Shown here: positions 43,211 through 52,616 of the stretch, piece by piece
Layout of the letters: each line of letters opens with the position of its first letter
Numbering within the stretch: the stretch's first letter is position 1
Origin: an uncultured Bacteroidales bacterium
GTDB lineage: Bacteria > Bacteroidota > Bacteroidia > Bacteroidales > Bacteroidaceae
DNA: 64,000 bases
Direction of reading: 5' to 3'
NCBI GenBank assembly: GCA_902799355.1
Contig: CADCAG010000017.1
Location: 1-64,000, forward strand
The notes under the pieces: model-generated
The model's input: the letters and a program-made list of their open reading frames with translations, nothing else
What the model was told of the DNA's origin: nothing
Database searches by the model: none
Program-made: the position numbers and the translations under genes

Positions 43211-43711
43211 TTAAAATTGTGGACGGGGACCAGGACCACCAGGACGGCCACCACCGAAACCGCGACCAAATCCACGACGTCCGGGACGAGACTCCTGATA
43301 CTGCTTGTACTGGTCTTCGGTCAGGATCTCCTTCAGTTTCTTTTCATACTCCTGACGCTTCTCCATGCGCTGCTTCATCTCTTCACGCTGCTCATCGGTC
43401 AGCTGAGGACGCTCTGGACGCTTTTGATCTTTCTGTGCTGTTGCACCAGACTCGCCGTCGGGACGCTGAGGGCGAGGGCCACGCATGCCAGGACCTGCAA
43501 TCACCTGCTCATACTCCTTGTTCAGTGCCAGCACCTTCGTTTTCTGCTCGTCAGTCAACTTAAGATTGTTGGTCATACGTTCAGTAACTTGTTCAGGAGT
43601 CATCTGTCGTGGGCCACGGAACTGCTGTTGGTTCAGATTGTTGTCATTCTCTTGGGCCTGCACTGCTGTCATTAACAGGAGGGCTACCATCATTAAAACA
43701 ATTTTCTTCAT
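43211..43711 (-). CDS. Exported DUF4890 (LTxxQ-type) protein with Gly-rich tail
   Basis: A 166-residue protein with a signal peptide (cut near VQAQEN). Helical motifs LTDEQKTKVLALNKEYEQ and LTDEQREEMKQRM, and later ILTEDQYKQYQ, match the LTxxQ repeats of the Spy/CpxP-type periplasmic chaperones (DUF4890 in Bacteroidetes). The tail, about residues 145-166, is G-R-G-F-G and P-rich, like that of the receptor at 38910-41906. It may help outer-membrane protein folding. The tail is unusual for the family. Confidence 0.8.
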   Translation of the reverse strand: MKKIVLMMVALLLMTAVQAQENDNNLNQQQFRGPRQMTPEQVTERMTNNLKLTDEQKTKVLALNKEYEQVIAGPGMRGPRPQRPDGESGATAQKDQKRPERPQLTDEQREEMKQRMEKRQEYEKKLKEILTEDQYKQYQESRPGRRGFGRGFGGGRPGGPGPRPQF

Positions 43712-43769
43712 ACTTTTGTTTTTTTAAAAGGTTATACTTTTTGTTCGTCTTTCTGTTATTAAGACGTAA

Positions 43770-43777
43770 CAAAGGTA
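43770..43777 (-). promoter_or_regulatory. Minus-strand -7 box for the DUF4890 gene
   Basis: Reads TACCTTTG on the minus strand, 58 bases before the start. No clear -33. Confidence 0.6.
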
Positions 43778-43863
43778 TGAATCGTTTAATCGCCCACCCG
43801 TCACTTTCAGCGAACACTATATTTCATTCAGCGAACGGGGAGATAGAAATGATAAAATGCCAA

Positions 43864-45144
43864 TCAGAACTTTTCCAGCTTGTCAGACCAGTATTTCCGC
43901 AAGGCTGTCCACTTATAATAATAAGGTGTACCCGTAGGCTCTATGGGGAGGGTGACCTCATGCTCGTTGAGAAGCGCCTTGACAAGAATGTCGCCCTGAC
44001 CACTCTTGGGTTTAAAGAATATAAGCTGGATATTAGAAGCCATGGGGAATATCTTGTAGTTCTGCCAATAACGGTCCAGCTGTTCGAGGTCGTTGATGCT
44101 TGCATTACAGGTGCCCAGTTCCATAAGACAGGCCAGCGGCATGACACACACCTCGTGGCCAAAACGCAGGGTGGCTTGAGGCTTACCTATAGCTACGCAA
44201 CTGTCAGCAGTCTCAATGAAATTCTTCAGCAGGTTGTACTGGCTGAACGGCAAGACGTTATCCGTCTGTGGAGCGTTGGCATAGCGCAGATACCAGCTGA
44301 CGTTAGTGATGGACCACTGGTCGTAGAGCTCGTCATTGGTAAAGAGGTTTAGCATATCGATGCCATCATCGTGGCTCTGCATATTGATAACCACCTCAAA
44401 AAGGTTGCGCATCAAGGCACCTTGGTTGATACTGTCGGCAGCCCAGCGGACATCGTTGAAGAGTACCTTCATGAGTCGCACAGGATGAGTCTTACGTTCA
44501 GTATAGGCAGACAAGAAACTTCTGTCCATATTATCGCGGGCCTCCTTAACCTTGCCCTCACGCGGCTGATTCAGATAATACTGCAAACTCTCGCTGACAT
44601 CATTATGGATGCGTGCCGTAGGATTGGCAGCCATGAATTCCTCACACTCGGCAACCATCGACAGCACACAACGGGTCACCACCGTACTGCGGGCATCAAT
44701 GGCCAGTCCCTCGCTCTTGAAAATCTCCGGGAAATGCTCGACAATACGTTTGCCAATGCCGTGGTGCTGGCGTTCACCAACAGTGGTCAGGTCGCCAAGG
44801 CGCTTATAGGTCGTCTTATTAAACTGTTCCAGCTGTTCCAGCGTCTGCTGACCAACAGCAGTAAGCTTGCCCTGTTGGGCAGCCTTTCGCAAAGGGTTCA
44901 GCACACGCTCATAACTATCGTCGCCGATGAGCCAGCGAGAGCCATGACGTCCATAGTGGGTAAAGTAGAAGGGGACGTAGCCGGCAGGAGCTGCTGTATA
45001 CTTGAAGTCAGGCAACTGACGGTCGTAATCCACATAGTTAGAACCTGCCAACCAAGGATTGGCCTTGATGTCATCACGTGCTGTCTGGGCTGTCATGGTG
45101 GTTATGGCAACCACCAAGAACAGCAGGGTAAACAATTTCTTCAT
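43864..45144 (-). CDS. Exported histidine-type acid phosphatase (MINPP/phytase-like)
   Basis: A 426-residue protein with a signal peptide (cut near TMTAQT). YGRHGSRW carries the RHG-x-R-W catalytic motif. The second motif near residue 330 is RFGHEVCVMPLA, with H-E in place of the usual H-A-E or H-D, which points to the inositol-polyphosphate (MINPP) branch rather than to the PhoA-type branch. It lies in a 4-base overlap (ATGA) with the AAA_28-CYTH-like gene, which suggests a shared job. Phytate or another phosphorylated substrate is possible, but not shown. Confidence 0.8.
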   Translation of the reverse strand: MKKLFTLLFLVVAITTMTAQTARDDIKANPWLAGSNYVDYDRQLPDFKYTAAPAGYVPFYFTHYGRHGSRWLIGDDSYERVLNPLRKAAQQGKLTAVGQQTLEQLEQFNKTTYKRLGDLTTVGERQHHGIGKRIVEHFPEIFKSEGLAIDARSTVVTRCVLSMVAECEEFMAANPTARIHNDVSESLQYYLNQPREGKVKEARDNMDRSFLSAYTERKTHPVRLMKVLFNDVRWAADSINQGALMRNLFEVVINMQSHDDGIDMLNLFTNDELYDQWSITNVSWYLRYANAPQTDNVLPFSQYNLLKNFIETADSCVAIGKPQATLRFGHEVCVMPLACLMELGTCNASINDLEQLDRYWQNYKIFPMASNIQLIFFKPKSGQGDILVKALLNEHEVTLPIEPTGTPYYYKWTALRKYWSDKLEKF

Positions 45145-46238
45145 CTGCGTCGTGCTATGTTATAGTTATAGTATTGTTTGTTACCGGTAATATCCTGTAG
45201 AACCTTGATGAATGGCGGGAAGTTGACATTCTCCTGTTCAGCGACACCCTTGGTCTGCAGCACCATGAGGTTGTCGACGGGCTCGTGGAAGAAGTCTATC
45301 TCAAAGTACTGACCCTTCCAGATGAAACTACGACGTGTCTTACGGATGGTGGAACGATAGGGATCGGCCTGTTGCAGCAGTGACTCATAGAGGGCATTGC
45401 TGACCTGGCGCTCTGTCTCCAGATACTCTGTTTGAGACACACGCTTCTTGGTCTTATGGACATTGACGACCTCGCCACCCCAGCAGCGACGGCGCAAGCG
45501 TACCTCAACTCCTGGGTCAGCCACCAGATAGGTCTGCGTAATCTCGCTCTCGATACAATCGGGCAGGTCGCCAGTGAGTTCGATGAGGTATACACGCTCT
45601 TCTTCGATGGGTTGTGGAATGCCCAACACATTGGAAATCTCCAAAATGACACGGTTTAGCTTGGCATCGAAGTCGTCATGGTTGTTGATGACACGCAGAT
45701 GGGGATGTCCAGTCCATGACTTATTGACCTTCTTATCCAGGTCACGAGCCAACTGTAGCCCTTCTTCGTTGGCCTGCTCATAGCGGGTAGAGTTGGTAGC
45801 AGTGGTATAGTATTGCTCTGCACCATCGGCAGCAGACACAAGGTGCAGCACGGCATCGTAGCGATCCTTCAACTCGTTGGGTGTGGTACCACATTTCTGG
45901 CACAGCTCAATCCACATCTCTGGAGAGATATATGCTGAGATATCAAGCGTGCCACGGTCGCAAACCACAAAGGTTGGCTTGGTACACGTTTCTGCCAGGC
46001 GCATAAAACTATCCTCCAAAGCCAACTGCGTCTGCAGAATGGCTAACTCACCCTCGTAATAGAGGTTGCGATTAGGTGTCAGGTAGCTCCAGCCTCCCTG
46101 ACTATACATCGTAGGAACTTCGGGCACAGTAAACACTTTAAAACCCAGATTGGAGAAATGTTCAATGATGCGTACCAACGCCGTCGTCTTGCCGGCACAA
46201 GGTCCACCTGTCAATACAATTCGCTTAACGTTACTCAT
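45141..46238 (-). CDS. AAA_28 ATPase with CYTH-like domain (TTD14-like)
   Basis: A 365-residue cytoplasmic protein. P-loop GGPCAGKTT at 10-18. A FVVCDRGTLDISAYI element carries the Walker B-like D and the ATPase core runs to about 190. From about 210 the chain looks like a CYTH-type tunnel: YLIELTGDLP, QTYLVADPGVEVRLRRR and RRSFIWKGQYFEIDFF. That is the layout of the animal TTD14 protein, which binds phosphoinositide and GTP, from general knowledge. Bacterial functions are not known. It precedes the phosphatase in a 4-base overlap and has its own promoter. Its link to inositol phosphates is inference. Confidence 0.75.
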   Translation of the reverse strand: MSNVKRIVLTGGPCAGKTTALVRIIEHFSNLGFKVFTVPEVPTMYSQGGWSYLTPNRNLYYEGELAILQTQLALEDSFMRLAETCTKPTFVVCDRGTLDISAYISPEMWIELCQKCGTTPNELKDRYDAVLHLVSAADGAEQYYTTATNSTRYEQANEEGLQLARDLDKKVNKSWTGHPHLRVINNHDDFDAKLNRVILEISNVLGIPQPIEEERVYLIELTGDLPDCIESEITQTYLVADPGVEVRLRRRCWGGEVVNVHKTKKRVSQTEYLETERQVSNALYESLLQQADPYRSTIRKTRRSFIWKGQYFEIDFFHEPVDNLMVLQTKGVAEQENVNFPPFIKVLQDITGNKQYYNYNIARRR

Positions 46239-46258
46239 AGTGGTTGTAGAATTTGCTG

Positions 46259-46289
46259 CAAAGATACGAAATAATTGATAATTGACAAT
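46259..46289 (-). promoter_or_regulatory. Minus-strand promoter for the TTD14-like gene
   Basis: TATCTTTG (46259-46266 on the minus strand) with ATTG at 46286-46289, spaced 19 bases. The -33 element is part of a heptad repeat array. Confidence 0.7.
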
Positions 46290-46300
46290 TGATAATTGAA
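46273..46300. repeat. 7-base tandem repeat, AATTGAN, four units
   Basis: Four AATTGA(T/C/T/A) units. The TTG in each unit supplies possible -33 elements for both divergent promoters at 7-base steps. Confidence 0.85.
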
Positions 46301-46318
46301 AATTATTTTATAATTTTG
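46288..46318 (+). promoter_or_regulatory. Promoter for prolyl oligopeptidase gene
   Basis: ATTG at 46288-46291, 19-base spacer, and TAATTTTG at 46311-46318. The start codon is 23 bases further. Confidence 0.7.
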
Positions 46319-46340
46319 CAGCAGAAAAAAAACACCTATT

Positions 46341-48446
46341 ATGAAAAAGATTCTTTTTACTATCATGGCAACCATAGCCACAACACAGGTGACTGCACAG
46401 AGTTTGCATTATCCAAAAGCCGCGAAAGACGGCACAGTAGACGAATACTTTGGCACTAAAGTCAGTGACCCTTACCGTTGGTTAGAGAACGACACCTCTG
46501 CACAGACTGCTGCCTGGGTAGAGGCAGAAAACAAGGTGACGACTGATTACCTCGCTCGCATTCCCTTCCGTGGCAAGCTGCTGAAGCGTCTGACAGAGTT
46601 GGCCAACTACGAGAAGATTGGTGCACCTCGCAAGCGTCATGGCAAGTGGTACTTCTATAAGAACGACGGTCTGCAGAACCAGTATGTGATGTACGTCATG
46701 GACGAGTTAGGCGCAGAGCCCCGCGTCTTTCTGGACCCCAACAAGTTGAGCACAGATGGTACGGTAGCGCTGAAGGGCACTTACTTCTCGCATAACGGAC
46801 GGTGGATGGCTTACGCCATCTCACGTAGTGGCAGTGACTGGCAGGAGTTCTACGTCATCGACCTGAAGACAGGACAGCTTACCAACGACCATATCGAGTG
46901 GGCGAAGTTCTCTGGTGCAGCATGGAAGGGTGATGGTTTCTACTACAGCGCCTATGACCGTCCCACAGAAGGCAAGGAGTTCTCGAATGTCAATGAGGGC
47001 ATGAAGATTTACTACCACAAGATGGGGACTCCACAGTCGCAGGATGTGCTGTTTTATCAGAATCCCATGAAACCTAAAGTCTTCTTCGAGCTGAGCGTCA
47101 ACGAAGAGGAGACACTCATGTATATGTACGAAGCTGGAGCCGGAGCCGGCAACAACCTGTTTGTCCGCGACTTACGCCAGAAGGAGTCACAGTTCATCCA
47201 ACTGACGGATAACATGGACTACCAGTATAGTCCCATCTACAGTGAAGGCAACAAAATATACATCTATACCAACTACGGTGCTCCTAAGGGACGCATCATG
47301 ACTGCCGACATCCGTAAGCCAGGAGTCAACGACTGGCAGGAGCTCATCCCCGAACAGAAGAACGTGTTGGGTGGTGTCGATGTCATCAACCGTCAGTTCA
47401 TTCTCACCTATGCTCAAGATGCCTGCGACCATGCCTTCATCTATGACTTGGACGGTAAGATGCGTCATGAAGTGAAGCTGCCTATGGTAGGTAGTGTTGG
47501 CTTTACAGGCGACGAGAAACAACCCGAGTGTTTCTACACCTTCACATCGTTCACCATGCCTGGTACCATCTATCGCTACGACATGGCCAAGAACGAGAGT
47601 ACGCTCTATGCCCAGCCGAGCGTAAAATTCCGCCAGCAGGACTACGAGAGCAAGCAGTTGTTCTTCCAGAGCAAAGATGGTACGCGCGTACCTATGTTTA
47701 TAACCTATAAAAAAGGACTGAAGCTGAACGGCAAGAATCCCGTCTACCTCTATGGCTATGGCGGTTTCAATATTCCGTTGGGGCCAGGTTTCTCAGCTAC
47801 ACGCATCCCATTTCTGGAACAAGGTGGTATCTATGCACAGGTGAACCTGCGTGGTGGTAGCGAGTATGGCGAGGAGTGGCATCTGGCAGGTACAAAGATG
47901 CAGAAACAGAACGTGTTCGACGACTTTATCAGTGCCGCAGAATACCTGATTAAAGAGGATTACACCTCCAAGGAGAAACTGGCCATCGTAGGTGGCTCCA
48001 ATGGCGGACTGCTCGTTGGTGCCTGCATGACACAGCGTCCTGACCTGTTCCGTGTAGCCATTCCACAGGTGGGTGTCATGGATATGCTGCGCTATCATAA
48101 GTTCACCATCGGTTGGAACTGGGCCAGCGACTACGGTACCAGTGAGGACTCAAAGGAGATGTTTGAATACCTGAAGGGCTATTCACCCCTACACAACCTG
48201 AAGAAGGGCACTTCCTACCCAGCTACACTGGTTACCACTGCCGACCACGACGACCGTGTGGTTCCTGCCCACTCGTTTAAGTTTGCAGCCACCCTGCAGG
48301 AGTGTCATGAGGGCAATAACCCCGTGCTTATACGCATTGACACCAAGGCCGGACATGGCGGTGGCAAGCCTCTCGCCAAAGTTCTGGAGGAACAGGCCGA
48401 CATCTATAGCTTTATCCTTTATAATATGGGGTTGAAGTATAAGTAA
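46341..48446 (+). CDS. Prolyl oligopeptidase family serine peptidase (S9A)
   Basis: A 701-residue protein with a signal peptide (cut near TAQSLHYP). The N-terminal part has the DPYRWLE(N/D) motif of this family and a seven-bladed propeller to about residue 430. The hydrolase part has GGSNGGLL with S553 as nucleophile, TADHDDRVVP with the aspartate, and KAGHGGG with the histidine. It cleaves proline-containing peptides and would act in the periplasm. It has its own promoter and a strong terminator. Confidence 0.93.
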   Translation: MKKILFTIMATIATTQVTAQSLHYPKAAKDGTVDEYFGTKVSDPYRWLENDTSAQTAAWVEAENKVTTDYLARIPFRGKLLKRLTELANYEKIGAPRKRHGKWYFYKNDGLQNQYVMYVMDELGAEPRVFLDPNKLSTDGTVALKGTYFSHNGRWMAYAISRSGSDWQEFYVIDLKTGQLTNDHIEWAKFSGAAWKGDGFYYSAYDRPTEGKEFSNVNEGMKIYYHKMGTPQSQDVLFYQNPMKPKVFFELSVNEEETLMYMYEAGAGAGNNLFVRDLRQKESQFIQLTDNMDYQYSPIYSEGNKIYIYTNYGAPKGRIMTADIRKPGVNDWQELIPEQKNVLGGVDVINRQFILTYAQDACDHAFIYDLDGKMRHEVKLPMVGSVGFTGDEKQPECFYTFTSFTMPGTIYRYDMAKNESTLYAQPSVKFRQQDYESKQLFFQSKDGTRVPMFITYKKGLKLNGKNPVYLYGYGGFNIPLGPGFSATRIPFLEQGGIYAQVNLRGGSEYGEEWHLAGTKMQKQNVFDDFISAAEYLIKEDYTSKEKLAIVGGSNGGLLVGACMTQRPDLFRVAIPQVGVMDMLRYHKFTIGWNWASDYGTSEDSKEMFEYLKGYSPLHNLKKGTSYPATLVTTADHDDRVVPAHSFKFAATLQECHEGNNPVLIRIDTKAGHGGGKPLAKVLEEQADIYSFILYNMGLKYK

Positions 48447-48467
48447 CGTTGATTTAACGAACAAAAA

Positions 48468-48502
48468 AAGGAGTCCCTGCCCAATACGGACAGGGACTCC
48501 TT
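48468..48502. terminator. Bidirectional terminator
   Basis: A 12-bp perfect stem (48468-48479 with 48491-48502) and an 11-base loop. A-run before and T-rich run after. It separates the convergent peptidase and mutB genes. Confidence 0.85.
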
Positions 48503-48515
48503 GTATCATAGACAA

Positions 48516-50684
48516 TTACTCTTTGTCAAGCAGAATCTTCATCATCTCGACAGCAGCCTTAGCCACTGAAGTACCAGGACCGAAGATGGCGGCAACGCCT
48601 GCCTTGTACAGGAAGTCGTAGTCCTGAGCAGGGATAACACCACCAGCGATGACCATGATATCCTCACGACCCAGCTTCTTCAGTTCCTCAATCAGCTGAG
48701 GAATCAGTGTCTTGTGACCTGCGGCCAGTGAAGAGGCACCAACGCAATGGACATCGTTCTCAACAGCCTCACGGGCAGCCTCGGCAGGAGTCTGGAACAA
48801 GGGACCCATATCTACGTCGAAGCCACAGTCGGCATAACCCGTAGCAACTACCTTTGCACCACGGTCGTGACCATCCTGACCCATCTTAGCAATGAAGATA
48901 CGAGGACGGCGACCTTCCTTCTCTGCGAACTCGTCAGTCAGCTTGCAAGCCAACTCGAAGTCCTTATCATTCTTTGATTCTGAACTATACACGCCTGAAA
49001 TGGTTCTGATTACTGCTTTATAACGGCCTACAATTTCTTCGCAGGCATCTGAAATCTCACCCAAAGTACAACGCAGCTGAGCAGCCTTAACAGCCAGATC
49101 GAGCAGGTTGTTCTCGCTCTTGCGGCCTTCCTTGAAGTCGCGAACACAATCCGTGATGGCCTTCAGGGCAGCTTGGCATGCAGCCTCGTCGCGCTTGCTG
49201 CGGACATCCTTCAGACTCTCCTCCTGTTGCTTGCGCACAGCAGTGTTGTCGACCTCGAGGATATCGATAGGATCCTCATGCTCCAGACGATACTTGTTAG
49301 TACCTACAATTGTCTGAACGCCAGAGTCAATACGAGCCTGAGTACGGGCAGCAGCCTCCTCGATACGCATCTTGGGCAGACCAGTCTCGATAGCCTTAGC
49401 CATACCACCCAGTTTCTCAATCTCCTGAATATGCTCCCAAGCCTTGTGAACCAGTTCATTGGTCAAGGTCTCCACATAGTAAGAGCCTGCCCACGGATCA
49501 ATCTGCTTGCAGACCTTCGTCTCGTTCTGGATGTAAATCTGCGTGTTACGAGCAATACGAGCCGAGAAGTCGGTAGGCAGGGCGATAGCCTCGTCAAGGG
49601 CGTTGGTGTGCAGTGACTGTGTATGTCCCAGTACGGCAGCCATAGCCTCGATACAGGTACGACCAACGTTGTTGAAGGGGTCCTGCTCGGTAAGTGACCA
49701 ACCAGAGGTCTGAGAGTGGGTACGCAAAGCCAGTGACTTCGGATTCTTGGCACCGAAGCTCTTCACAATCTTTGCCCACAACAGACGACCAGCACGCATC
49801 TTGGCAATCTCCATAAAGTGGTTCATACCGATAGCCCAGAAGAATGACAGACGAGGAGCGAAGGCATCGACGTCAATACCGGCATTGACACCAGTGCGCA
49901 GGTAGTCCATACCGTCGGCCAGAGTGTATGCCAACTCAATGTCAGCAGTAGCACCAGCCTCCTGCATGTGGTAACCAGAGATAGAGATGCTGTTGAACTT
50001 CGGCATCTTCTGTGAGGTATACTCGAAGATGTCAGCGATAATCTTCATGGAGAATGCAGGTGGGTAGATGTAGGTGTTACGCACCATGAACTCCTTCAGA
50101 ATATCGTTCTGGATAGTTCCTGCCATCTCCTCGAGCTGAGCGCCCTGCTCCAAACCTGCTACGATGTAGAATGCCAGGATAGGCAGCACAGCACCATTCA
50201 TGGTCATAGAGACAGACATCTTATTCAAGGGGATACCGCTGAAGAGCACCTTCATGTTCTCCTCGTTACAGATACTTACACCAGCCTTACCCACATCACC
50301 TACCACACGGGCATTGTCAGGGTCGTAACCACGGTGTGTCGGCAGGTCGAAGGCAACAGACAGTCCCTTCTGACCAGATGCCAGGTTACGGCGATAGAAA
50401 GCATTTGACTCTTCAGCAGTAGAGAATCCGGCATACTGACGGATAGTCCAAGGCTTGAAGGGATACATCATTGAGTACGGGCCACGCAGATAGGGCGGAA
50501 TACCAGCCGTAAAGTCGAGGTGTTCCATACCCTCAAGGTCCTCCTTAGTATAAACTGGGCGAACCTCGATATGCTCTGGGGTCTTCCAGTTAGCCTCAAT
50601 GTTATTGTCTTTAATCCACTTGGCACCATCTTGAGCCTTGATACCAGCGTAGATATCTATGTCTTTAAATTGTTTACGCATCAT
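48516..50684 (-). CDS. mutB: Methylmalonyl-CoA mutase large subunit
   Basis: A 722-residue protein. The N-terminal barrel has [31 protein letters not shown] and [12 protein letters not shown]. The B12-binding domain has [13 protein letters not shown], with D-x-H-x-x-G that provides the cobalt-binding histidine. It interconverts succinyl-CoA and R-methylmalonyl-CoA in fermentative propionate production. It follows mutA by 9 bases on the same strand. The length is normal. Confidence 0.97.
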   Translation of the reverse strand: MMRKQFKDIDIYAGIKAQDGAKWIKDNNIEANWKTPEHIEVRPVYTKEDLEGMEHLDFTAGIPPYLRGPYSMMYPFKPWTIRQYAGFSTAEESNAFYRRNLASGQKGLSVAFDLPTHRGYDPDNARVVGDVGKAGVSICNEENMKVLFSGIPLNKMSVSMTMNGAVLPILAFYIVAGLEQGAQLEEMAGTIQNDILKEFMVRNTYIYPPAFSMKIIADIFEYTSQKMPKFNSISISGYHMQEAGATADIELAYTLADGMDYLRTGVNAGIDVDAFAPRLSFFWAIGMNHFMEIAKMRAGRLLWAKIVKSFGAKNPKSLALRTHSQTSGWSLTEQDPFNNVGRTCIEAMAAVLGHTQSLHTNALDEAIALPTDFSARIARNTQIYIQNETKVCKQIDPWAGSYYVETLTNELVHKAWEHIQEIEKLGGMAKAIETGLPKMRIEEAAARTQARIDSGVQTIVGTNKYRLEHEDPIDILEVDNTAVRKQQEESLKDVRSKRDEAACQAALKAITDCVRDFKEGRKSENNLLDLAVKAAQLRCTLGEISDACEEIVGRYKAVIRTISGVYSSESKNDKDFELACKLTDEFAEKEGRRPRIFIAKMGQDGHDRGAKVVATGYADCGFDVDMGPLFQTPAEAAREAVENDVHCVGASSLAAGHKTLIPQLIEELKKLGREDIMVIAGGVIPAQDYDFLYKAGVAAIFGPGTSVAKAAVEMMKILLDKE

Positions 50685-50693
50685 TCAATTCTC

Positions 50694-52436
50694 CTATTCT
50701 TTAACAAACATCGCACGACCATTCAAATACTTGAAGGCAGGGATAGCATACTCAGCATACTCATCGTCGCTAGAGCAGATCACCACGATGTCGGCCTTAG
50801 CTTCGAGGGCAGCATCAACACCTTCCTCAACAGTCTTGAATCCGAGGTTATCAATCACCTTATAGCCAGCGCAAGCCAGGAAGTTGCACGAGAACTGTGC
50901 ACGAGCCTGACGCATAGCCAAATTACCGATGGTTAGCATGAAAGCAGTAGGTACCTTCGTCTCTTCGGTATGGATGCGGAGATCCTCAAAGTCGGCAGCC
51001 AAACGGGTGCTCTCGATAGCCTTGAAAGGATGCTCTTCTTGCTCAGCATGTCCACAGCAGCAGCCACAACTCTTAGCTTTCTTGCCCTCGCTCTTCTCTG
51101 TGAAGTTGGGGAACTGGTTGGTACCCAGCAGGAACTCCTTACGCTTGGCAGCATCACCGTGGCGCTTCACGTTGGTAGCATTGATATCGTCCTGGATACT
51201 GCCAGCCTTAATGGCAGCGAGGAAGCCTCCCTCCTCTTCTACCTTCAGGAATATCTTCCATGCCTCAGTAGCCAGCGCATCAGTCAAATGCTCGATATAA
51301 TAAGAACCTGCTGATGGATCAACGATGCGGTCGAAGTGGCTCTCCTCCTTGATCAGCAACTGCTGATTGCGGGCGATACGCTCAGAGAAGTCTGTAGCCT
51401 CCTCATAGGGAGCATCGAACGGAGTGACCACCATCGAGTGAACACTACCCAGGGCAGCACTCATCGCCTCAGTCTGTGAACGTAGCAGATTGACATAGCT
51501 GTCGAACAATGTCTGGTTATAAGTAGAGGTGGTAGCGTTGATAATCATCCTGCAAGCACAGTCGCACTTTGGCTCGTACTGCTTCACAATCTGAGCCCAC
51601 AACAAGCGTGCTGCACGGAACTTAGCAATCTCCATAAAGTAGTTCTCGCTAACACCCATATTGAACTTGATGCTCTTAGCAGCGAGGTCTACATCGATGC
51701 CTGCATCAACGAGTTGCTGCAGGTACTCATTACCCCAAGCAAGTGCATAACCCAGTTCCTGAACGATATAGGCACCGGCATTGTTCAGTGCATCACTGCC
51801 CACAGCAATACAACGGAAGTTGGGATACTCTTTCAGCGTTTCTACAAGCTTCGGGCCGAACTCCAGGATTGGAGTAACATCCTTGCCCTTCATCACCATC
51901 TTTGCCATGGGATCCCACTCGATAGAGCCGACCACCTTCTCCTTGTCGTAGCCCTTCTTCTGGAAGAACTCAACCAAGATCTCAGCAAGCTCTACAGAAT
52001 GACGCGGACAGGTAGCAAAGTTCACCTCAATGATGTCGCAATAGATACCATCGAGCAATGTCTCCACAGTTTCTTTCGACACCAGCTTGCCAGGAAGCTT
52101 GAAGCCCAGCGAGTCGATACCCTTGTTCAGGATGTCGAGTGCCTTAGCATTAGCCGTCTTCGCATCATCAACAACGATGTTCTGACGGACATACCACTCG
52201 TTAGAGTCCTTCTTGTTACCACGCACAAAGGGGAATTCTCCTGGAAGTGCATCGGGTGTTTTCAGGTTCGCCAAGTCTTCGCGGCGATAGAAGGGCTGCA
52301 CATTAAAACCTTCGTTTGTTCTCCATACCAAGCGCTTTTGGAAGTCAGCTCCTTTTAGGTCGACTTCAATTTTGTCCAACCACTCTTGAGTGGTAGGCGC
52401 GGTAAACTCAGTAAAGAGTTTCTCTTTGTTTGCCAT
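50694..52436 (-). CDS. mutA: Methylmalonyl-CoA mutase small subunit
   Basis: A 580-residue protein with the family barrel (LAKSIKFN-like stretch, then FRAARLLWAQIVKQY). The C-terminal domain has lost the cobalamin-binding DxHxxG motif, as is normal for the small subunit. A cysteine-rich stretch, CGCCCGH, is found between the barrel and the C-terminal domain (about residue 450), next to HAEQEEH. I do not know it from other small subunits. The promoter -7 box is at 52481-52488. It pairs with mutB in one operon. Confidence 0.93.
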   Translation of the reverse strand: MANKEKLFTEFTAPTTQEWLDKIEVDLKGADFQKRLVWRTNEGFNVQPFYRREDLANLKTPDALPGEFPFVRGNKKDSNEWYVRQNIVVDDAKTANAKALDILNKGIDSLGFKLPGKLVSKETVETLLDGIYCDIIEVNFATCPRHSVELAEILVEFFQKKGYDKEKVVGSIEWDPMAKMVMKGKDVTPILEFGPKLVETLKEYPNFRCIAVGSDALNNAGAYIVQELGYALAWGNEYLQQLVDAGIDVDLAAKSIKFNMGVSENYFMEIAKFRAARLLWAQIVKQYEPKCDCACRMIINATTSTYNQTLFDSYVNLLRSQTEAMSAALGSVHSMVVTPFDAPYEEATDFSERIARNQQLLIKEESHFDRIVDPSAGSYYIEHLTDALATEAWKIFLKVEEEGGFLAAIKAGSIQDDINATNVKRHGDAAKRKEFLLGTNQFPNFTEKSEGKKAKSCGCCCGHAEQEEHPFKAIESTRLAADFEDLRIHTEETKVPTAFMLTIGNLAMRQARAQFSCNFLACAGYKVIDNLGFKTVEEGVDAALEAKADIVVICSSDDEYAEYAIPAFKYLNGRAMFVKE

Positions 52437-52480
52437 AAAAAGTGTTTATTATATAAGTTGTTCTAAGTTATATCTGATTG

Positions 52481-52488
52481 CAAAGGTA
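52481..52488 (-). promoter_or_regulatory. Minus-strand -7 box for mutAB
   Basis: Reads TACCTTTG on the minus strand, 45 bases before the start of mutA. Confidence 0.65.
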
Positions 52489-52581
52489 ACAAATAATTCT
52501 GAACTGACGAAAGATTTAATAAATATTTCGTTTTTATCAAAAAATGTTGCACAAAAATGCGGCTATTGCGCAAATTCTTTG

Positions 52582-52589
52582 TACCTTTG
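52582..52589 (+). promoter_or_regulatory. Promoter -7 box for the exchanger-like transporter
   Basis: TACCTTTG. The start ATG used (52617) is 28 bases further, whereas an earlier ATG at 52557 would lie upstream of the transcript. Confidence 0.7.
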
Positions 52590-52616
52590 CACGCAAATAT
52601 AATTAATAGGTATGTT

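Noticed and set aside
44371..45165. 264-codon plus-strand frame opposite the histidine phosphatase
   Set aside because: The minus-strand gene has a signal peptide and catalytic motifs; this frame is antisense.
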